From NCBI GenBank assembly GCA_963978545.1, contig OZ021722.1, forward strand, positions 1,178,001 to 1,242,000: a stretch of 64,000 nucleotides of DNA, written 5' to 3'. The stretch comes from Linyphia triangularis. Taxonomy: Eukaryota > Arthropoda > Arachnida > Araneae > Linyphiidae. Both the position numbers and the translations under genes were made by a program. Positions 22,900-35,671 of the stretch are shown piece by piece. The notes beneath the pieces are model-generated. The model did not search any database, was not told where the DNA came from, and worked only from the letters and a program-made list of their open reading frames with translations. The stretch's first letter is position 1; each line of letters starts with the position of its first letter.

Positions 22900-23660
22900 C
22901 ATATTTTATCTTAATAACAATGAACTTGCGATATAATTTGACTGAAAACTTGAGATTAATAACTTGAAAACGATGAATATTCGAATTTGTTTGGTTGCCG
23001 GGCAAATATGCGGGAGCCCAATTAACCCACTTGCCGTTATCTGAACGGTTTGAAACTTGGAAGATAGATTCGATGACAATGCATTCGATCGAATTATAGT
23101 GTCTGTCACTAAAAGGTCACTTTTACACACGTTTCTATAATCGTTTGGGAATACTAATAAATCCCATTCAACCGATCATTATTGAAACTCTTTCCTGTTT
23201 TCAAAAATTGTTTTAACCACAATAAATAAAAGATATTTGAACATAAATTCTTATATTCACATTAATTTTTAATCAATACATTTTTAAACGTAGTTTGCCG
23301 ATAGGGATATTTTTGATATTTAAAAATAGATGCAAACACCAAGCACACGCTGACAAGAGAATCGGACTGGTGCACATTAAATCTGTCGTTTCCTCAATGT
23401 CCTCTCCTTGGTGTGGTGGGATCGGAAAAGGTGTTTACACTAGAAGAATTTAATCTTGCATTCTTCTCTATGCTTAAAATTACGATACAAATATGGCTGT
23501 ATTAAGTAGTTTATAAGTGGCAGAAATAGACAGACGGAACTGCCAAATCATACAAAATTGGCGCTATATTAACGAATATAAAAATTGGCATGAATATAAA
23601 AATTATTTATGAAAAGTAATAAACAGTTTGTCATCAATATAAGAAAATTTTACACTAACT
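22900..23660 (+). mobile_element. Rep-E copy with an unrelated insert
   Basis: Carries CACTAAAAGGTCACTTTTAC, CGTTTGGGAATACTAATAAA and CAAGCACACGCTGACAAGAG. The family sequence is broken at about 23379-23560 by unrelated sequence. Confidence 0.7.
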
Positions 23661-23917
23661 TTCAAATAATTTTACAACAAAAAACATAAATGCATCAATA
23701 AACACAAATGCAAATGTCTTTACGAGAAGATTTTTTTTAGCAGTTTTGAAAATTATTTTGTAAGTGGGTAATTCCAAAATTCTTCTTAAATTTACCTCCA
23801 AAAACCGGTACTATATAAAAATTTTTTAGAATATTACTTATTTAGAATGATGTTGAAAGAATAACAGACAAGCAAAGTATTACATTAAACATAAGTTATT
23901 GTGGGTAATTGCTCATG

Positions 23918-24078
23918 GTTGGTTGTTTTCAGATTATCTGGCAGCAACACGAGGGCTATAATGCGTCGAAACATTCGTCACATGACAAGCCAACATACAT
24001 TTACAAACACCCATGCCTTACACGTGGGACTCGGAACCTCGGAGGTCTAGAGGCTAGCACGCTAACCGTTTAGTCGAC
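23918..24078 (-). mobile_element. SINE-1 copy 3
   Basis: Diverged copy with an internal loss near the A-box. Flanks share AATGCTCATG/AATTGCTCATG. Confidence 0.88.
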
Positions 24079-24289
24079 GCAATGCTCATGATGCAATTAA
24101 GTAATACTTCGAAAACATGTCCTTTAAATATTTTACGATTTTTTTAAAAACCATTTTTAAATATAACTTATCAGGATTTGTTTCTTATATGTAACTTTTT
24201 TATTGAATATAGCTGATTATGAACAGTGATCTATATATTTACGAGTGTAATAAAAGTATTGTTTTCGATTAAAAAAAATTTAAATCGAT

Positions 24290-24835
24290 ATTTTTTTTGT
24301 TTTTTTGTTTTGCATTTCTCCACGTTTTGGAACATCTTGATTTAAAAAAAAATGGTCTAGAAACGTATGTACGTGGTCAGCATAACTCTCCAACGAATTG
24401 ACCTATGATGTTCAAATTTGGTGTATAGGTAGACACTAGAACTGTCATTAAAGTTTTCGTCAAGATTGCGTGAGCGCATAGAACAGCTGCCATTAAATAT
24501 ATATATATATATTAAACAATGACCAAAAAGTGCAAACTTTGATCTAAACCGCTGTGAGAATGCTTCTTAAGGTGTTCTAAACATCTCCACCTCCGAAAAC
24601 ACGTAAAAAGTTGAAAACGAATGTTTTCAACGCATTCTCTTCCCTTAAGCATCTCTGAGCTTTAACGACAGTTCTATTTCATTTACAAGAAAGAATAACG
24701 TAATAATTATCGAAAAGTATTTTGTAAAAATCTCACTCTTGTTGGCGTTTTTTTTTGTTATAAAGTCCCACATAAGAATTATGATCAAAAATGTGCCAAT
24801 ATATTTGGTTATATAGTATCGCTGCAATGATCGGT
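24290..24835 (+). mobile_element. Rep-D copy
   Basis: CGTTTTGGAACATCTTGATT through GTGGTCAGCATAACTCTCC to the TCTCACTCTTGTTGGCG and ATAAGAATTATGATC region. Confidence 0.7.
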
Positions 24836-25089
24836 AACGTTCCTTGAAAGTATGGTGGAAGTTTGTAAAGGCATTCTGGTGAAAGAGGCGCTTCAGCCTT
24901 GTCCTCCGAGGGATGTTGCTATTTATAGCATCCGGAGGATTTCTCCGTCGCCCTATTCATCCGCGTCATAAATCCAAGCTGCATTCGGGAGTCAATACCG
25001 GGAAGATGATTTCAATCAAACTACCGACTGCGTGCAAAAGGTCACTGTACTCTACGGTTGATCTTATATAGTCCGAAGAAAAGCGATTG
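24836..25089. other. Single-copy-looking stretch with a short hairpin
   Basis: Higher in G/C than its flanks. CCTCCGAGGGATGTTGCTAT (24900-24919) can pair with ATAGCATCCGGAGG just after it, a stem with bulges. No ORF. Confidence 0.35.
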
Positions 25090-25530
25090 CAACTTGAAGT
25101 ATCCTATCGAATTTTTATTTTTTTAGAATGTGGAGAAATGTTATTTAGATCACGACTCCACTGGTCTGCTCGGGCGAAAATGGCCGAGACTATTCAAAAA
25201 TCCACTTTGAATGAGTGAAACTAAATCCGGTTACCAAATGTGTCGTAACTTGCCAATTAGTGAACATTTTTTTATTTTATGCGGTAACTCACTGTTTTTT
25301 AATTTTCAATGAGAAAGAATGAGGACGATGTTCATTTTCTGGCAAGTTATAACTTGTATGGCAATCAGATTTAGTTCAACTCATTCGATTTTTCAATATT
25401 TTCGGCTATTTTCGCCCCAGTAGACCATTGGATTTATGATCTACTAGCATTTCTCTACATTCTATAAAACATTAAGAATGATATTCGAGGAGGTACCTTA
25501 ACTTACAGTCACCTGCCAGTCTACTAGTTT
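25090..25530. mobile_element. Rep-F copy, degraded
   Basis: Carries CACTGGTCTGC and CAATGAGAAAGAATGAGGAC, then the mirror blocks TTGATTTTTCAATATTTTCG-like and ATTCGAGGAGGTACC. Confidence 0.65.
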
Positions 25531-25574
25531 CCACACAAGCAGATGTAGAAACTATCCTGTAATATAACACACAC

Positions 25575-26115
25575 ACACAAAAAAACGTTTTTAATATAAA
25601 TACTTTATGTGCTATACATAATTCTTTATTTCATATAATATAACAACAAAAAAAACGTTGACGTTTGACATCAATCCTTTATGTGCATCGCCAATTTTTA
25701 TAATCATTAACAAAGCGCCGTTTCTGTTGCCATTGTGTGCTTAGTGATGGTATCTAATTTTAAATAGTAAAAACATCTATCAGCAAAATATCCGGTATAC
25801 TACTTTTCAAAATTTATTTATTAAATATGAACGTGAATTTATGCACTCACATCCAAATATATGTTATTTATTCTGATTAAAGCTTTTATTATTCATTTAC
25901 TAAAACTATTTTGACAACAAGAAAGAGTTTTCCTCAATGATCGCTTAAATGCTATTTCAGCGCGATTACAAGACGGCAAGTTGGTATATTGGTATTCCAC
26001 AAAAGCGACATTTTAGTGACAGTGGCAGCCCTCAATATTTGATAGTGAATGCTTTGTGACATTGAATATATCTGCCAAGTTTTAGTCCAGAATTAAGCAT
26101 CTGCAGATTTTCCTG
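25575..26115 (-). mobile_element. Rep-E copy
   Basis: The start is duplicated locally (AAAAAACGTTTTTAATATAA and a second AAAAAACGTTGACG). It continues with GCATCGCCAATTTTTATAAT and CTATCAGCAAAATATCCGG to CAGTCACACGCAAAATTGAAG. Positions 26116-26519 have no recognisable gene. Confidence 0.7.
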
Positions 26116-26519
26116 CCATTGACATACCCAGTCACACGCAAAATTGAAGCTAGTAAAAAGGACTTAAAATCCACTTTTAGTTACTGATACACACAAAACC
26201 TTATTTAATGTCAATAGTGCTGAAATATTAATGAGTATAAAATTGAATTATTAAGAAACTTTTCTTCCATTGGAATTTTCCTATTGGAAAAAAAGAAGAA
26301 AGTTAGCTTGACAAACAGGTATTAAATGCAATTCTGCAAACGTAGTCAAGAGTCGGATGGAAATCCTTTCGTTTGAGGTACAATTGCGGGAAAATTTTCA
26401 CTTTGAAAACTATTTCTGGAAAGAAGAGTTCGCCAAAATGCGTGAAACACACGCACTGAAAATCAAATTTCACCCCCACAGAAATAACCTCGTGCGTGAA
26501 TTCACGCATCAGCACATCA

Positions 26520-27125
26520 TGGTCACATTTTTTTTAAATAATCCATTTCTCTACGTTTTGGAACATCCTGATCTCAAAAAAAGTGATCTAGAAAAAATGA
26601 CTGTGTGTATGTGTGTACGTGGTCAGCATAATTACCGAACAAATTGATCTACAATGTTCAAATTTGGTTTGCAAGGATTGATACAAGATTTTCGTCAAAA
26701 TCACGCATACTCATTAAGTAGCTGCCATTGAAAAAATCATGTTTTTCAATAATTGATAAAAAAAAAACGGCTCTAATGATTTTGATCGAAATTGCTGTGA
26801 TAATGCCTCTTAAGGTCCTCTAAACATCCCCCCCTCCGAAATTTCCGTAAAAATGTTTTAATGGCGTAAAAAGTTGAAAAACGAATGCGTTTAACTCTGA
26901 GTCCTCTTTGCTTAAACATAGCGCATCAACGATCGTTTTTCTCCCCATCTCAGTTTCAGTTCTAAGAAAGGATAATATAAGAATTATTCAAAAGTATATC
27001 GCATAAATCACTATTTTGGCGAAGCTAAAAAAATACCGCCAATTTGGCCATTTTTCTAAAGGAATGATGAAAATATAAAAATGGTAAATGACACAAATCC
27101 ACGTCATTTATAATGTAATTTAAAA
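26520..27125 (+). mobile_element. Rep-D copy
   Basis: ACGTTTTGGAACATCCTGAT to GCCAATTTGGCCATTTTTCT. Nearly full length. Confidence 0.75.
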
Positions 27126-27127
27126 TT

Positions 27128-27305
27128 GTAATATGTTAAACACCCCTAGTTTAATTTTCATTTATAATATATAGACATGGGAAACAATTCATGTCCATAT
27201 CATAAAGTAACCATTTTCGTACTAAATGTGAAGGTGTTTATAGAAAGTAGTTTCTAAATGCACTGGGCTGGAAGATTGTAACATTGGCGAGTATAGGGAA
27301 TGAGA
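27128..27305. mobile_element. MITE-B right-end fragment
   Basis: AGTAGTTTCTAAATGCACTG then GAGTATAGGGAATGAG. What follows (27306-27924) contains a G-run (about 27481-27494), an A-run near 27668 and no recognisable gene. Confidence 0.75.
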
Positions 27306-27924
27306 CTTGCATCTTCTTAAGCGCATTGAAATTAGTTGCAGAACTAAGTCCATTCCAACTAAACAGAGCAGTTGGAAAATTTTATGTCAGCATTCAATTA
27401 CGAGACGGTGATATCTTTGTTTTGCATCCTTATTCCAGCATATTATCGATCTCTTTTTCGTGTGGCTCTCACTAAACGAGGTGGGGGGGGGGGGGGAGAG
27501 GTCCTTCAAAAATGAAGCCAACTGGGACACTGACTGTTCTGGCCGACTGTCAAGTCTTCATCTCCCTTCAAAAATCAATTTTGTTCGCCTTTTTAAGTAG
27601 CTTTTTCATTATAGTGCACTCGATAAATGGAAAATGGATCTTCTTCTGTGGTGCGGAATCATGAATTAAAAAAAAAAAAAAAAATGTTGGTGATCAAACG
27701 GGGATTTATCTAAAAAAGCGATGCCCCGTAGATCTTCGATGCTTTAGCATGTTGGTTACATACCATATATGCTATACTCATGTTGCTTAGGTATCGTTAT
27801 AAAGCATATGAATGTTTATACCAGGTATAACACTAGTCATAAAAGTTTATTAAATAGAAAAATAACTCGATGTTCTTTATTTAAAAAAAAAAATTTTGCA
27901 AGCAAGCAAAAAAAAATGTTTTAT

Positions 27925-28400
27925 ATAACTCATAAAAATAAAGTTTTTTTTATATAAATCCTTTAAACGCATTGCCAATTTTTTAAATTTATTATCATAG
28001 CCCCGATTCAGTTGTCAGCGTTAGCTTGGTGTCTGCAGCTAATTTTAATCATTAAATACATTTCTATCCGCAAATTATGCAGCAAACTACGTTTCAATAT
28101 TTATTTATTTATTGAAGATGAATGTTGAATTGTGCATTCGTGTCCAAACACCTTTTGTTTATTACGATTAAAATAATTATGGCAACAAGAAAGAGTTTTG
28201 ACAATGATCGGTGAAATGGGATTTATTGGTATACCAAAACTATTATAGAAACGTGTGTAAAAGCGATCGTTCAGTGACAACCAATCAATCTTGATCGAAT
28301 GCATTGTCATCGAATCTAACTGCCAGGTTTCATCCCGATCAGATGGCGGCAAGTGAGTTAATTAGGCTTGCCTGGCAGTCACACTAACAAGCAAACAAAA
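27925..28400 (-). mobile_element. Rep-E copy
   Basis: CATAAAAATAAAGTTTTTTT through ATTGAAGATGAATGTTGAAT to GCCTGGCAGTCACACTAAC. Confidence 0.7.
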
Positions 28401-28627
28401 TCGAAGTTAACATAAAGGAAAACACCCTTTTTAAAAGCGTTAGTTATGTTTGAGATTAGTAAGAAACGACGATGTGGACAATCCTTTCTATATGCAGACA
28501 ACAACTTTTTGTACTGAGAGTGACAGTAAATATCGTGATGGCAATAAATATAACGCAGATAGATTTAGGTGTGTAATCAAAATCTGATTTTGTTCCCTTT
28601 AAGTAGAAATCCATTTCCCAGATGTGG

Positions 28628-28798
28628 TTGGTTGTTTTCAGATTATCTGGAGCCGTCAGCAACACGAGGGCGCGCCGAAACATTCGTCATGAGACAAGCC
28701 AACATACATTTACAAACACCCATGCCTAACACGGGACTCGAACCCGCAGCCTCGCGGTCTAGAAGCTAACACGCTAACCACTATACCGTTTGGTCGGC
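28628..28798 (-). mobile_element. SINE-1 copy 4
   Basis: Carries a perfect B-box (GGTTCGAGTCCC on the minus strand). The 11-bp direct repeat CCCAGATGTGG lies at 28617-28627 and 28799-28809. Confidence 0.95.
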
Positions 28799-28809
28799 CC
28801 CAGATGTGG

Positions 28810-29429
28810 ACTTCCCAGATGTAATAAATATTCTCATAATTCTGTTGAGCCGGACCCACAAACGGGTTTTGAAAGGTTTTCTACAGCGTATAGTTATTTT
28901 TTGTGAGTTATCAATTAATTTTGCCACGTTAGTTATGTTCAAGATGAGTAAAATACGACGATACGGGAAAATCAGTACTCTTCCATTAGACGGGTACCAT
29001 TTGGAGCAGTTGGAGCTAAGCCTAAATGTTTATGGTTTACTATAGGGTTTATATAGCAAACCTATAACGTTTTGTTATAGGAGTTATAAGTGATTTGGAG
29101 AATGTTAGTTTGGATGAGTTATCGCCGCAATTTGGTGGTTTTTATCTGGTACCCGTCTAAAAGAAGAGTATTGAATAATCATATAATCGCTCTTAACTTA
29201 GGATACAGGTTTTCTAGCATTCGTAACGCAAATGTGAGCAGTTTCCCTTTGAAAAAAACTCTCAGGATATATTGCTCATTTAATGACTGAGTGGTTAGCC
29301 TCGCATGCCAACGAATAGGCATGGATGTTTTTTGTGAGTCGGAATCCATGTTAAGCTGTATTGAAGGTCTTCTCCGTAGTTCTCAAGCGCTATGAAAATT
29401 CGATTTGAGCTTAAATTACAGTTGGAAAT

Positions 29430-29463
<34 letters not shown>

Positions 29464-29577
29464 ACTAAAATAAAAAATATGTTTTATGAATTTTTTTTAT
29501 AGTATTTAATTGAGCACATTTTAATGATCCAAAAAGAGTCTTTTTAAAAGCAAATCGGGTATGGTATAAATATATGG
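28810..29577. other. No gene recognised; SINE-2 scrap and poly-A
   Basis: Includes a partial SINE-2 (about 29283-29385, with GAGTGGTTAGCCTCGCATGC and CGGAATCCATGTTAAGCTGT, B-box deleted) and an A-run at about 29429-29460. Segment 28920-28965 resembles 28437-28480. Confidence 0.5.
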
Positions 29578-29766
29578 TTGGTTGTTTGGTTGGTTGTTTT
29601 CAGATTATCTGGCGCCGTCAGCAACACGAGGGCTATAATGCGCCGAAACATTCGTCATTAGACAAGCCAACATACATTTACAAACACCCATGCCTAACAC
29701 GGAACTCGAACCCGCAGCCTCGCGGTCTAGAAGCTAGCACGCTAACCACTATACTGTTTGGTCGGC
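29578..29766 (-). mobile_element. SINE-1 copy 5 (near full length)
   Basis: Its tail reads as an extended TTGGTTGTTTGGTTGGTTG on this strand. The direct repeat ATAAATATATGG lies at 29566-29577 and 29767-29778. Confidence 0.96.
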
Positions 29767-29778
29767 ATAAATATATGG

Positions 29779-30198
29779 AGTTAAAAAAAACTTGAATGTA
29801 ACCAATTTTACATTTTGGGCGATTCCATTTTTCTAGAGGAGCACAACGATAAATTTACATTCCTCACTTCACACCAAACAAACACATCAATTGCTATAAA
29901 TAGAACCTTGCGTGCGTTCTAAAAATAACAGGAATTAACATTGAAATGCTAAACGCAAAATAAAGCCAAAATTAGAAAAACACTCTCATCAGAGGAGATG
30001 GGTTTCGTAATTGAGTGAATACACTTTTCCGTTTATTGTCCCCGCCACTCATTAAATAACGCGCGATGCATATTTAATGAAAGGGAGGTTCCAATTCTCA
30101 TATATTATGGTCGCTTCAAACAGGAACACGGGAGAGAGGTTGTAAAAATAAACCGCTAACAACTGAAAATGCAACACGATATAGTTTTGTTACGACTA
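29779..30198. other. No recognisable feature
   Basis: Single-copy-looking A/T-rich sequence without a convincing ORF. Confidence 0.45.
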
Positions 30199-30267
30199 TG
30201 CCTAACTGATGGCTGCGGAGTTGGTGCTCTTGTCTCGTATGCCGAAGGTGCCGGGTTCGAATCCTGG
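30199..30267 (+). mobile_element. SINE-2 head fragment
   Basis: tRNA-like head with B-box GGGTTCGAATCC at about 30253. The body is missing and it abuts a MITE-G end directly. Confidence 0.65.
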
Positions 30268-30690
30268 GTTATAGTTCGAGACAACTTATCCTGATCTCAT
30301 TGAATACGCTGCAGTGAGGCGAGATCCGGTTTTAGTACGCGCTGATTGGCTGCGCAGTAATCTCGAATGTGACGTCTTGAGCTGTGTGAGGAGACAGGGT
30401 TAGCCAATAGTGATTCGCCATGTGAGTGACGTCATGAAATAGCTCGGTCAAAGCCATATGATTCGCTAAAATTCTTATAGTAACCGTGGTTAGAAAAGTA
30501 AAGTATTAAGTAAAATTGAAATTTAAAGTCGGTTATTTTATCAACTCATGCTTAAGTTAAATATAAAACTATTATGTGTACTACTGTCTCTCAAAACCGT
30601 TATTCTTGTTTAACTACTACCAAGAAGACTATCTAACTTTAAAGTGACATAACTGAGATACAGAGAGGGACAAGTTGTATGTTATATAGA
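30268..30690 (+). mobile_element. MITE-G copy
   Basis: Left end TATAGTTCGAGACAACTTAT. The body holds CTGATTGGCTGCGCAGTAAT, AGCCAATAGTGATTCGCCA and a perfect CRE palindrome TGACGTCA at 30427-30434. The right end is near GGGACAAGTTGTATG. Confidence 0.7.
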
Positions 30691-31242
30691 CATGTACGGA
30701 ATTTGAAATTTGTTGTTTATCAAAATTAGTTACGATACTGACATGCGGTAACAAAGTGTTGTAAAATCGGAAAATAGCGAAAGGACGTTATCGTTTCTCT
30801 CATGAAAAAGGACCTTCCTTTACTGGAAAATGCAGTAGTACAGGAGATATAGGCAAAAAATAGGCTAAAGGTGGAACTAATTCCCACAGAAGCGGCGATT
30901 GAATTTTTGAGCTCGTGGAGAATATCTTTTTGACATACTAAAAGTCTAGAAAAATCTGAGCGTGCAAAATGCGTTTTTTGGCCGCCATCTTGGATTTTTT
31001 TTGTAAAAATCATAAAAAGTCATGTGTGGTATCAAATTACAGAAAATTTTATGCTGAAAAAGATTATCATTTTGGTTTTAAAAAGTACAAATAATTAGCA
31101 AAGTAGTGACCAAAAAATTAAAAGATTATGCAGTGTTAAAAATCATTTTTATTAATAAATAATAAAATAGTTTTATAATACGAATGCATCATGCATTTCG
31201 CCAATGTCTTTCATCTTACATAAGAAAAATCTATATATATTA

Positions 31243-31960
31243 CTATTCTTTTGAAATACTTTCTTTCAGTGCACTATTTGTGCAATCTCTACCAGAACAG
31301 TTGCAACCTATCTCGGTACATTCCAAGCCATAACGTCGACACGTACATCTACCACTACCACACTGTTCATTTGTATACGTTTTCCATGTGCAGCGGATCT
31401 TGTTCAACAATAACTCTGGTGCAGGGCTCATTTCACATGTTATGGGCTGTAGTTGGTCTCCTACCTTTTCCAACCCCACACTTGACAATATTAGTGTTCA
31501 TAGTTTTCCAACAATAACATTGTAAATGTACGCGAAGATGATAAACAACAGCATCTTCTGTAGGTGGCAGTGTTACCATATTAAATTCACTTCCACCGTA
31601 CAATGATATCAATGCTTTGGTACCAATTAATGTAAGTTCTTTTCTGATCCAAACAGAGTAGTACAAATATTAAATTCCTTACATTTCTAAAAATGTCTAT
31701 GTGTTGCCTATTTACTTTTTCCAAATAAAAAACTTGTGATATCGCATCTAGTTAAAGCATGTGAAAAGAGAATAATTTTGTATCCCTTATCCCAAGCACA
31801 TGTTCCATCTTTAATGTTACGTTTTTTTATTGCCGGAAGTTGGAGGAAAACAAATATTTTTTGTATTATGGTAAATCAAAAGTACAAAGATATCGGTGTC
31901 CTCAGCAACAACTATTACACGCATTTTTTCTGCTAAGATCAGTGCTGTTTTCACTATAAC
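31243..31960 (-). pseudogene. Decayed repeat-family protein, left arm
   Basis: On the minus strand, broken reading frames give a HAL..CD.TS block (around 31740-31800), then TLPPTEDAVVYHLRVHLQCY (about 31530-31590) and finally a Cys-rich segment with NEQCGSGRCTCRRYGLECTE and GCNCSGRDCTNS (31250-31390). This order matches an uncharacterised repeat-associated protein family of animals that ends in a short Cys-rich, CXC-like domain. Frame breaks separate the pieces. Function unknown. Confidence 0.55.
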
Positions 31961-32523
31961 TGTATCAGTATCATCTCTAGCATAAATCACAGTGTGACCA
32001 TTCTCTTCCGAGTGTTTTCCAAGGCTTGTAATAAAGGACTGTTTACTTTTTTTTTATTAGAAACAAAAAGGTCCTTTGGCAAATAGAAGAGGATAGCTCT
32101 CAGTAAATTTCACTGTTACTGATTGTTTTGTGCGTATCTGATGATCTACATCCTTTGTACTGGAGATGATATGGCCACCAAATACTATTGTCACAACTTG
32201 ATATTGCTTATAGCAAAATGACTGTTATATAATTATAATAAATTTGAAAATTTCCCAGTTTTTGGCCATGGTTCAGTGAAATTAACTGAGAGCTCTCCAC
32301 TTCTTATTGGCAAAGAACCCTTTCTTTCCAATAAAAAAATATACAGTCCTTTATAACCATGCTTGGAAAACACTTGGAAGAAAATGACCACATTGTGATT
32401 CATGCTACAGATGATACTGACAGTTATAGTTAAAATAGCACTGACCTTAGCATAAAAAAATACATGTAACAGTTGTTGCTGAATACACCGATGTCTTTGT
32501 ACTTTTGATTTACCATAATACTT

Positions 32524-33180
32524 TTGCAGTCTTCTACTTCTAGCGATAAAAAAAAGAATATTAAATCGGTGCAATATGTGCTTGGCGATAAGGGATGCAA
32601 AATTATTCTCTTTTCACATGCTTTAAACGGATGCGATACCACAAGCTCTTTATTTAGTAAAAGTAAATCGACAGCATATAGACATTTCTGTAAATGTAAA
32701 GAATTTAATATTTGTGCTACTTTGTTTGGATCAGAAAATGCTAACAGAAACGAACTCGCAGATATTGGTATCATTGTACCCGGTGGAAATCCAAAGACTG
32801 ATAATCTGAACCTACTACGATAAAATATCTACTTGAAAAAAAATCACAACTGCCAAAATTTGAATTTAATATTGCAAGATTGCCACCTACAGAAGATGCT
32901 GCTGTTTACCATCTTCTCCGCGTGCATTTACAATGTTATTGTTGGAAACCTATGAACATTAATAGTCCCAAGTGTGGGGTTGGAAAAGGTAGGAGACCAA
33001 CTACAGCCCATAACGTGTGAAATGAGCCCTGCACCAGAGTTATTGTTGAACAAGATCCGCTGCACCGGATACAAATGAATCGGGTGGTAGTGGTAGATGT
33101 ATGTGTCGACGTTATGGCGTGGAATGTACTGAGATAGGTTGTAACTGTTCTGGTAGAGATTGCACAAATAGTGCACTGTA
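32524..33180 (+). pseudogene. Decayed repeat-family protein, right arm
   Basis: Same protein as in the left arm, read on the plus strand. SHALNGCDTTSSLFSKSKST lies in an ORF at 32524-32823, then PPTEDAAVYHLL (frame-broken, near 32885) and a Cys-rich segment ending GCNCSGRDCTNSAL (about 33100-33180). It is broken by frameshifts and stops. Confidence 0.55.
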
Positions 33181-33797
33181 AGAAAGTATTTCAGAAGAAT
33201 AGTAATAGATATAGCTTTTTTCTTATGTAAGACGAAAGTTGTTGACGAAATGCATGATGCATTCGTATTATAAAACTATTTTATTATTTATTAATAAAAA
33301 GGATTTTAACACTGCATAAACTTTTAGTTTTTTGGTCACTATTTTGCTAATTATTTGTACTTTTTAAAACTAAAATGATAATCTTATTCAGTATAAAATT
33401 TTCTGTAATTTGATACCACACATGACTTTTTATGATTTTTACAAAAAAAATCCAAGATGGCGGCCAAAAAACGCATTTTGCACGCTCAGATTTTTCTAGA
33501 CTTTTAGTATGTCAAAAAGATATCCTCCACGAGCTAAAAAATTCAATCGCCGCTTCTGTGGGAATTAGTTCCACCCAAAAACCTATATCTCCTGTACTAC
33601 AGTCCAAACTTTTTTTTTTCAGAATGCTCTGATTTCGGAAGATACACAGACGGGTTTTCAGTATCCATTATTCCTTATTTTTGTCTATTGACAAATCCGT
33701 CCAAATGAAAACGGACTCTGTCGGTACAGTAAAAGCGCAGCCGTCATCAACTTTACTTTGATACCCCCCCCCCTCCACTCCCGGTGAATTAACAGGA

Positions 33798-34410
33798 AGT
33801 TCTAGTAAGGATTATTCCCTAAACTCGCTAAGCTACAATCTTCTAACCCAGTGCATTTAGAAACTACTTTTTAGAAAACTTCCGAAATTCGAGGAGTAGA
33901 TACGAAGAAAATCCCTTCGAAAAATGACATAAATGAAAAACTCAAGAAAATAGAGTCGAATATATTGTATATTATAATTGAAATTCTTACGTCAATACCT
34001 ATGCAGTGACTCCACCTACAATACTCTTTTGCTTTTTTTTAATTTTTATTTATAAAAAAATAAAATATACTAGACGCTATTTTAGTTGGTTGTTTTCAGA
34101 TTATCTGGCGCCGGTCAGCAACACGAGGGCGCGCCGAAACATTCGTCATTAGACAAGCCAACATACATTTACAAACACCCATGCCTAACACGGGACTCGG
34201 AACCTCGCTGTCAAGAAGCTAGCACGCTAACCACTATACCGTTTGGTCGGCGGACGCTATTTTAGAGTTTTTATATTATGCCATTTCATGAAGTGATCAT
34301 TTTCGTATCTACTCACGAGATGTCAAGGTTCTGTACGAAGTAGTTTCAAAATGAGCTGAGGCTAAAAGACTGCAACATAGCGAGGATAGGGAATGTTTCT
34401 TACTAGGGAT
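33798..34410. mobile_element. MITE-B copy with SINE-1 inserted
   Basis: Both ends are visible: AGTTCTAGTAAGGATTATTC at the left and GAATGTTTCTTACTAGGGAT at the right. Positions 34411-34894 after it are unremarkable. Confidence 0.85.
34086..34252 (-). mobile_element. SINE-1 copy 6
   Basis: The direct repeat GACGCTATTTTAG lies at 34073-34085 and 34253-34265. Confidence 0.96.
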
Positions 34411-34894
34411 TCTTCTCGAAAATTCCATACCTGTCCTTCCAACCTGTCTCTTTCTTTCTATTTCGCAGTTCATTCTAAAGATAGTGAGTCCCTTTAAAAA
34501 AGATCCAGTAAGTACTTAAGCAGTGTGAAGTTAGAACTTTTTCAAAGCTGAACAAAAGGATTTTTTAGAATCGATATTTCATTTGATAACAGTAGAAGAC
34601 ATTTCCGCGGTTATTGCCGACGTGTGCGTTTAAAATGGTTAATCGATGCCCTCCCGCAACAGGGCAGTTGGGAAAATATATTGATTTTTGATATTAAAAG
34701 GTGACGGAAAGGTTTTGTTTAAAGAGACAAGACTGTGAAGTTTTCGAAAAAAGAAAAAATAAAAAAAAAAATAAAGGGGGAAAAAAATGTAAATGTAATT
34801 TGTGTTTAGATATCTATACGATATTTCACTTTAAATTCATAACATAGGCTTCCACAAACATAATAATATGTCGGGATTTATTTTTAATATGTCG

Positions 34895-35600
34895 TCATTA
34901 TACTGTCGGGAATTGATGTCATTTACCGATTGCATTTTTTTTTCATCATTCATTTAGAAAAATGGAAAGTTTGGCGATATTTTTTTAATTTTTTTTTTTT
35001 TTTTTTTGGCAATAATTCTTACGTGGTTAGTTAATTTAAAAAAACACTGCCAAAATGGCGATTTACCTACGATGGAACCATTGATATGAAATTTTCTAAT
35101 ACAAAAGGAGAAAAAGGGTCTTTAATGAGCGATGCTGAAGGGAAGAGAACTCTGTGTTCAAGACATTCATTTTTCAGTTTTTTACGTCTTTTATACAATT
35201 TTTACAGGATTTCAGAGGTGTGGATGCTTAGATCACCTTAAGAGGCATTACAACAACGATTTCTATCAACATCGTCAGAGCCGGGTTTTTTTAGCAATTA
35301 CTGAAAAACACGATTTTTTCAATGGCAACTACTTTATGCGTATGCGCAGTTTTGACGAAAACCTTAATGCCACCACTAACCCGTACACCAAGTTTGAACA
35401 TCGTAGGTCAGTTCTTTCGAGAGGTATACTGACCATGGACACACAGACATACATTTTTTCTAGACCACTTTTTTGAAGTCAAAAGATTCCAAAAAGTAGT
35501 GAAATGCAAAAAAAAAAAATATTTTTTTTTTGACTGAAAACAATGCTTTCATTACTGTATGAGCAATTGAAAGCAAAAAGTAGCAAATGAAATAAGTTCC
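34895..35600 (-). mobile_element. Rep-D copy
   Basis: Reverse orientation. GGCGATATTTTTTTAATTTT, the GAGCGATGCTGAAGGGAAG block, CAAGTTTGAACATCGTAGGT and the terminal GAGCAATTGAAAGCAAAAAG are seen. Confidence 0.75.
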
Positions 35601-35671
35601 ATATCAAATGACGCCATTATGAAGTGTCACAAATATATAAAATTATTTGGTTTTGTTCCCGTGTTTTTTGT

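Larger units (their letters stand above)
30830..33604. repeat. Large inverted repeat (~1.4-kb arms)
   Basis: The left arm (30830 to about 32250) matches the reverse complement of the right arm (about 32230 to 33604) along almost its whole length, including GGAGATATAGGC/CCTATATCTCCTG at the outer ends and AACTATAACTGTCAGTATCA near the centre. There is almost no spacer. The arms differ by scattered substitutions and small indels, so the palindrome is old. Confidence 0.92.

Noticed and set aside
28741..28798. tRNA-like sequence on the minus strand
   Set aside because: It is the head of a SINE-1 copy with target duplications.
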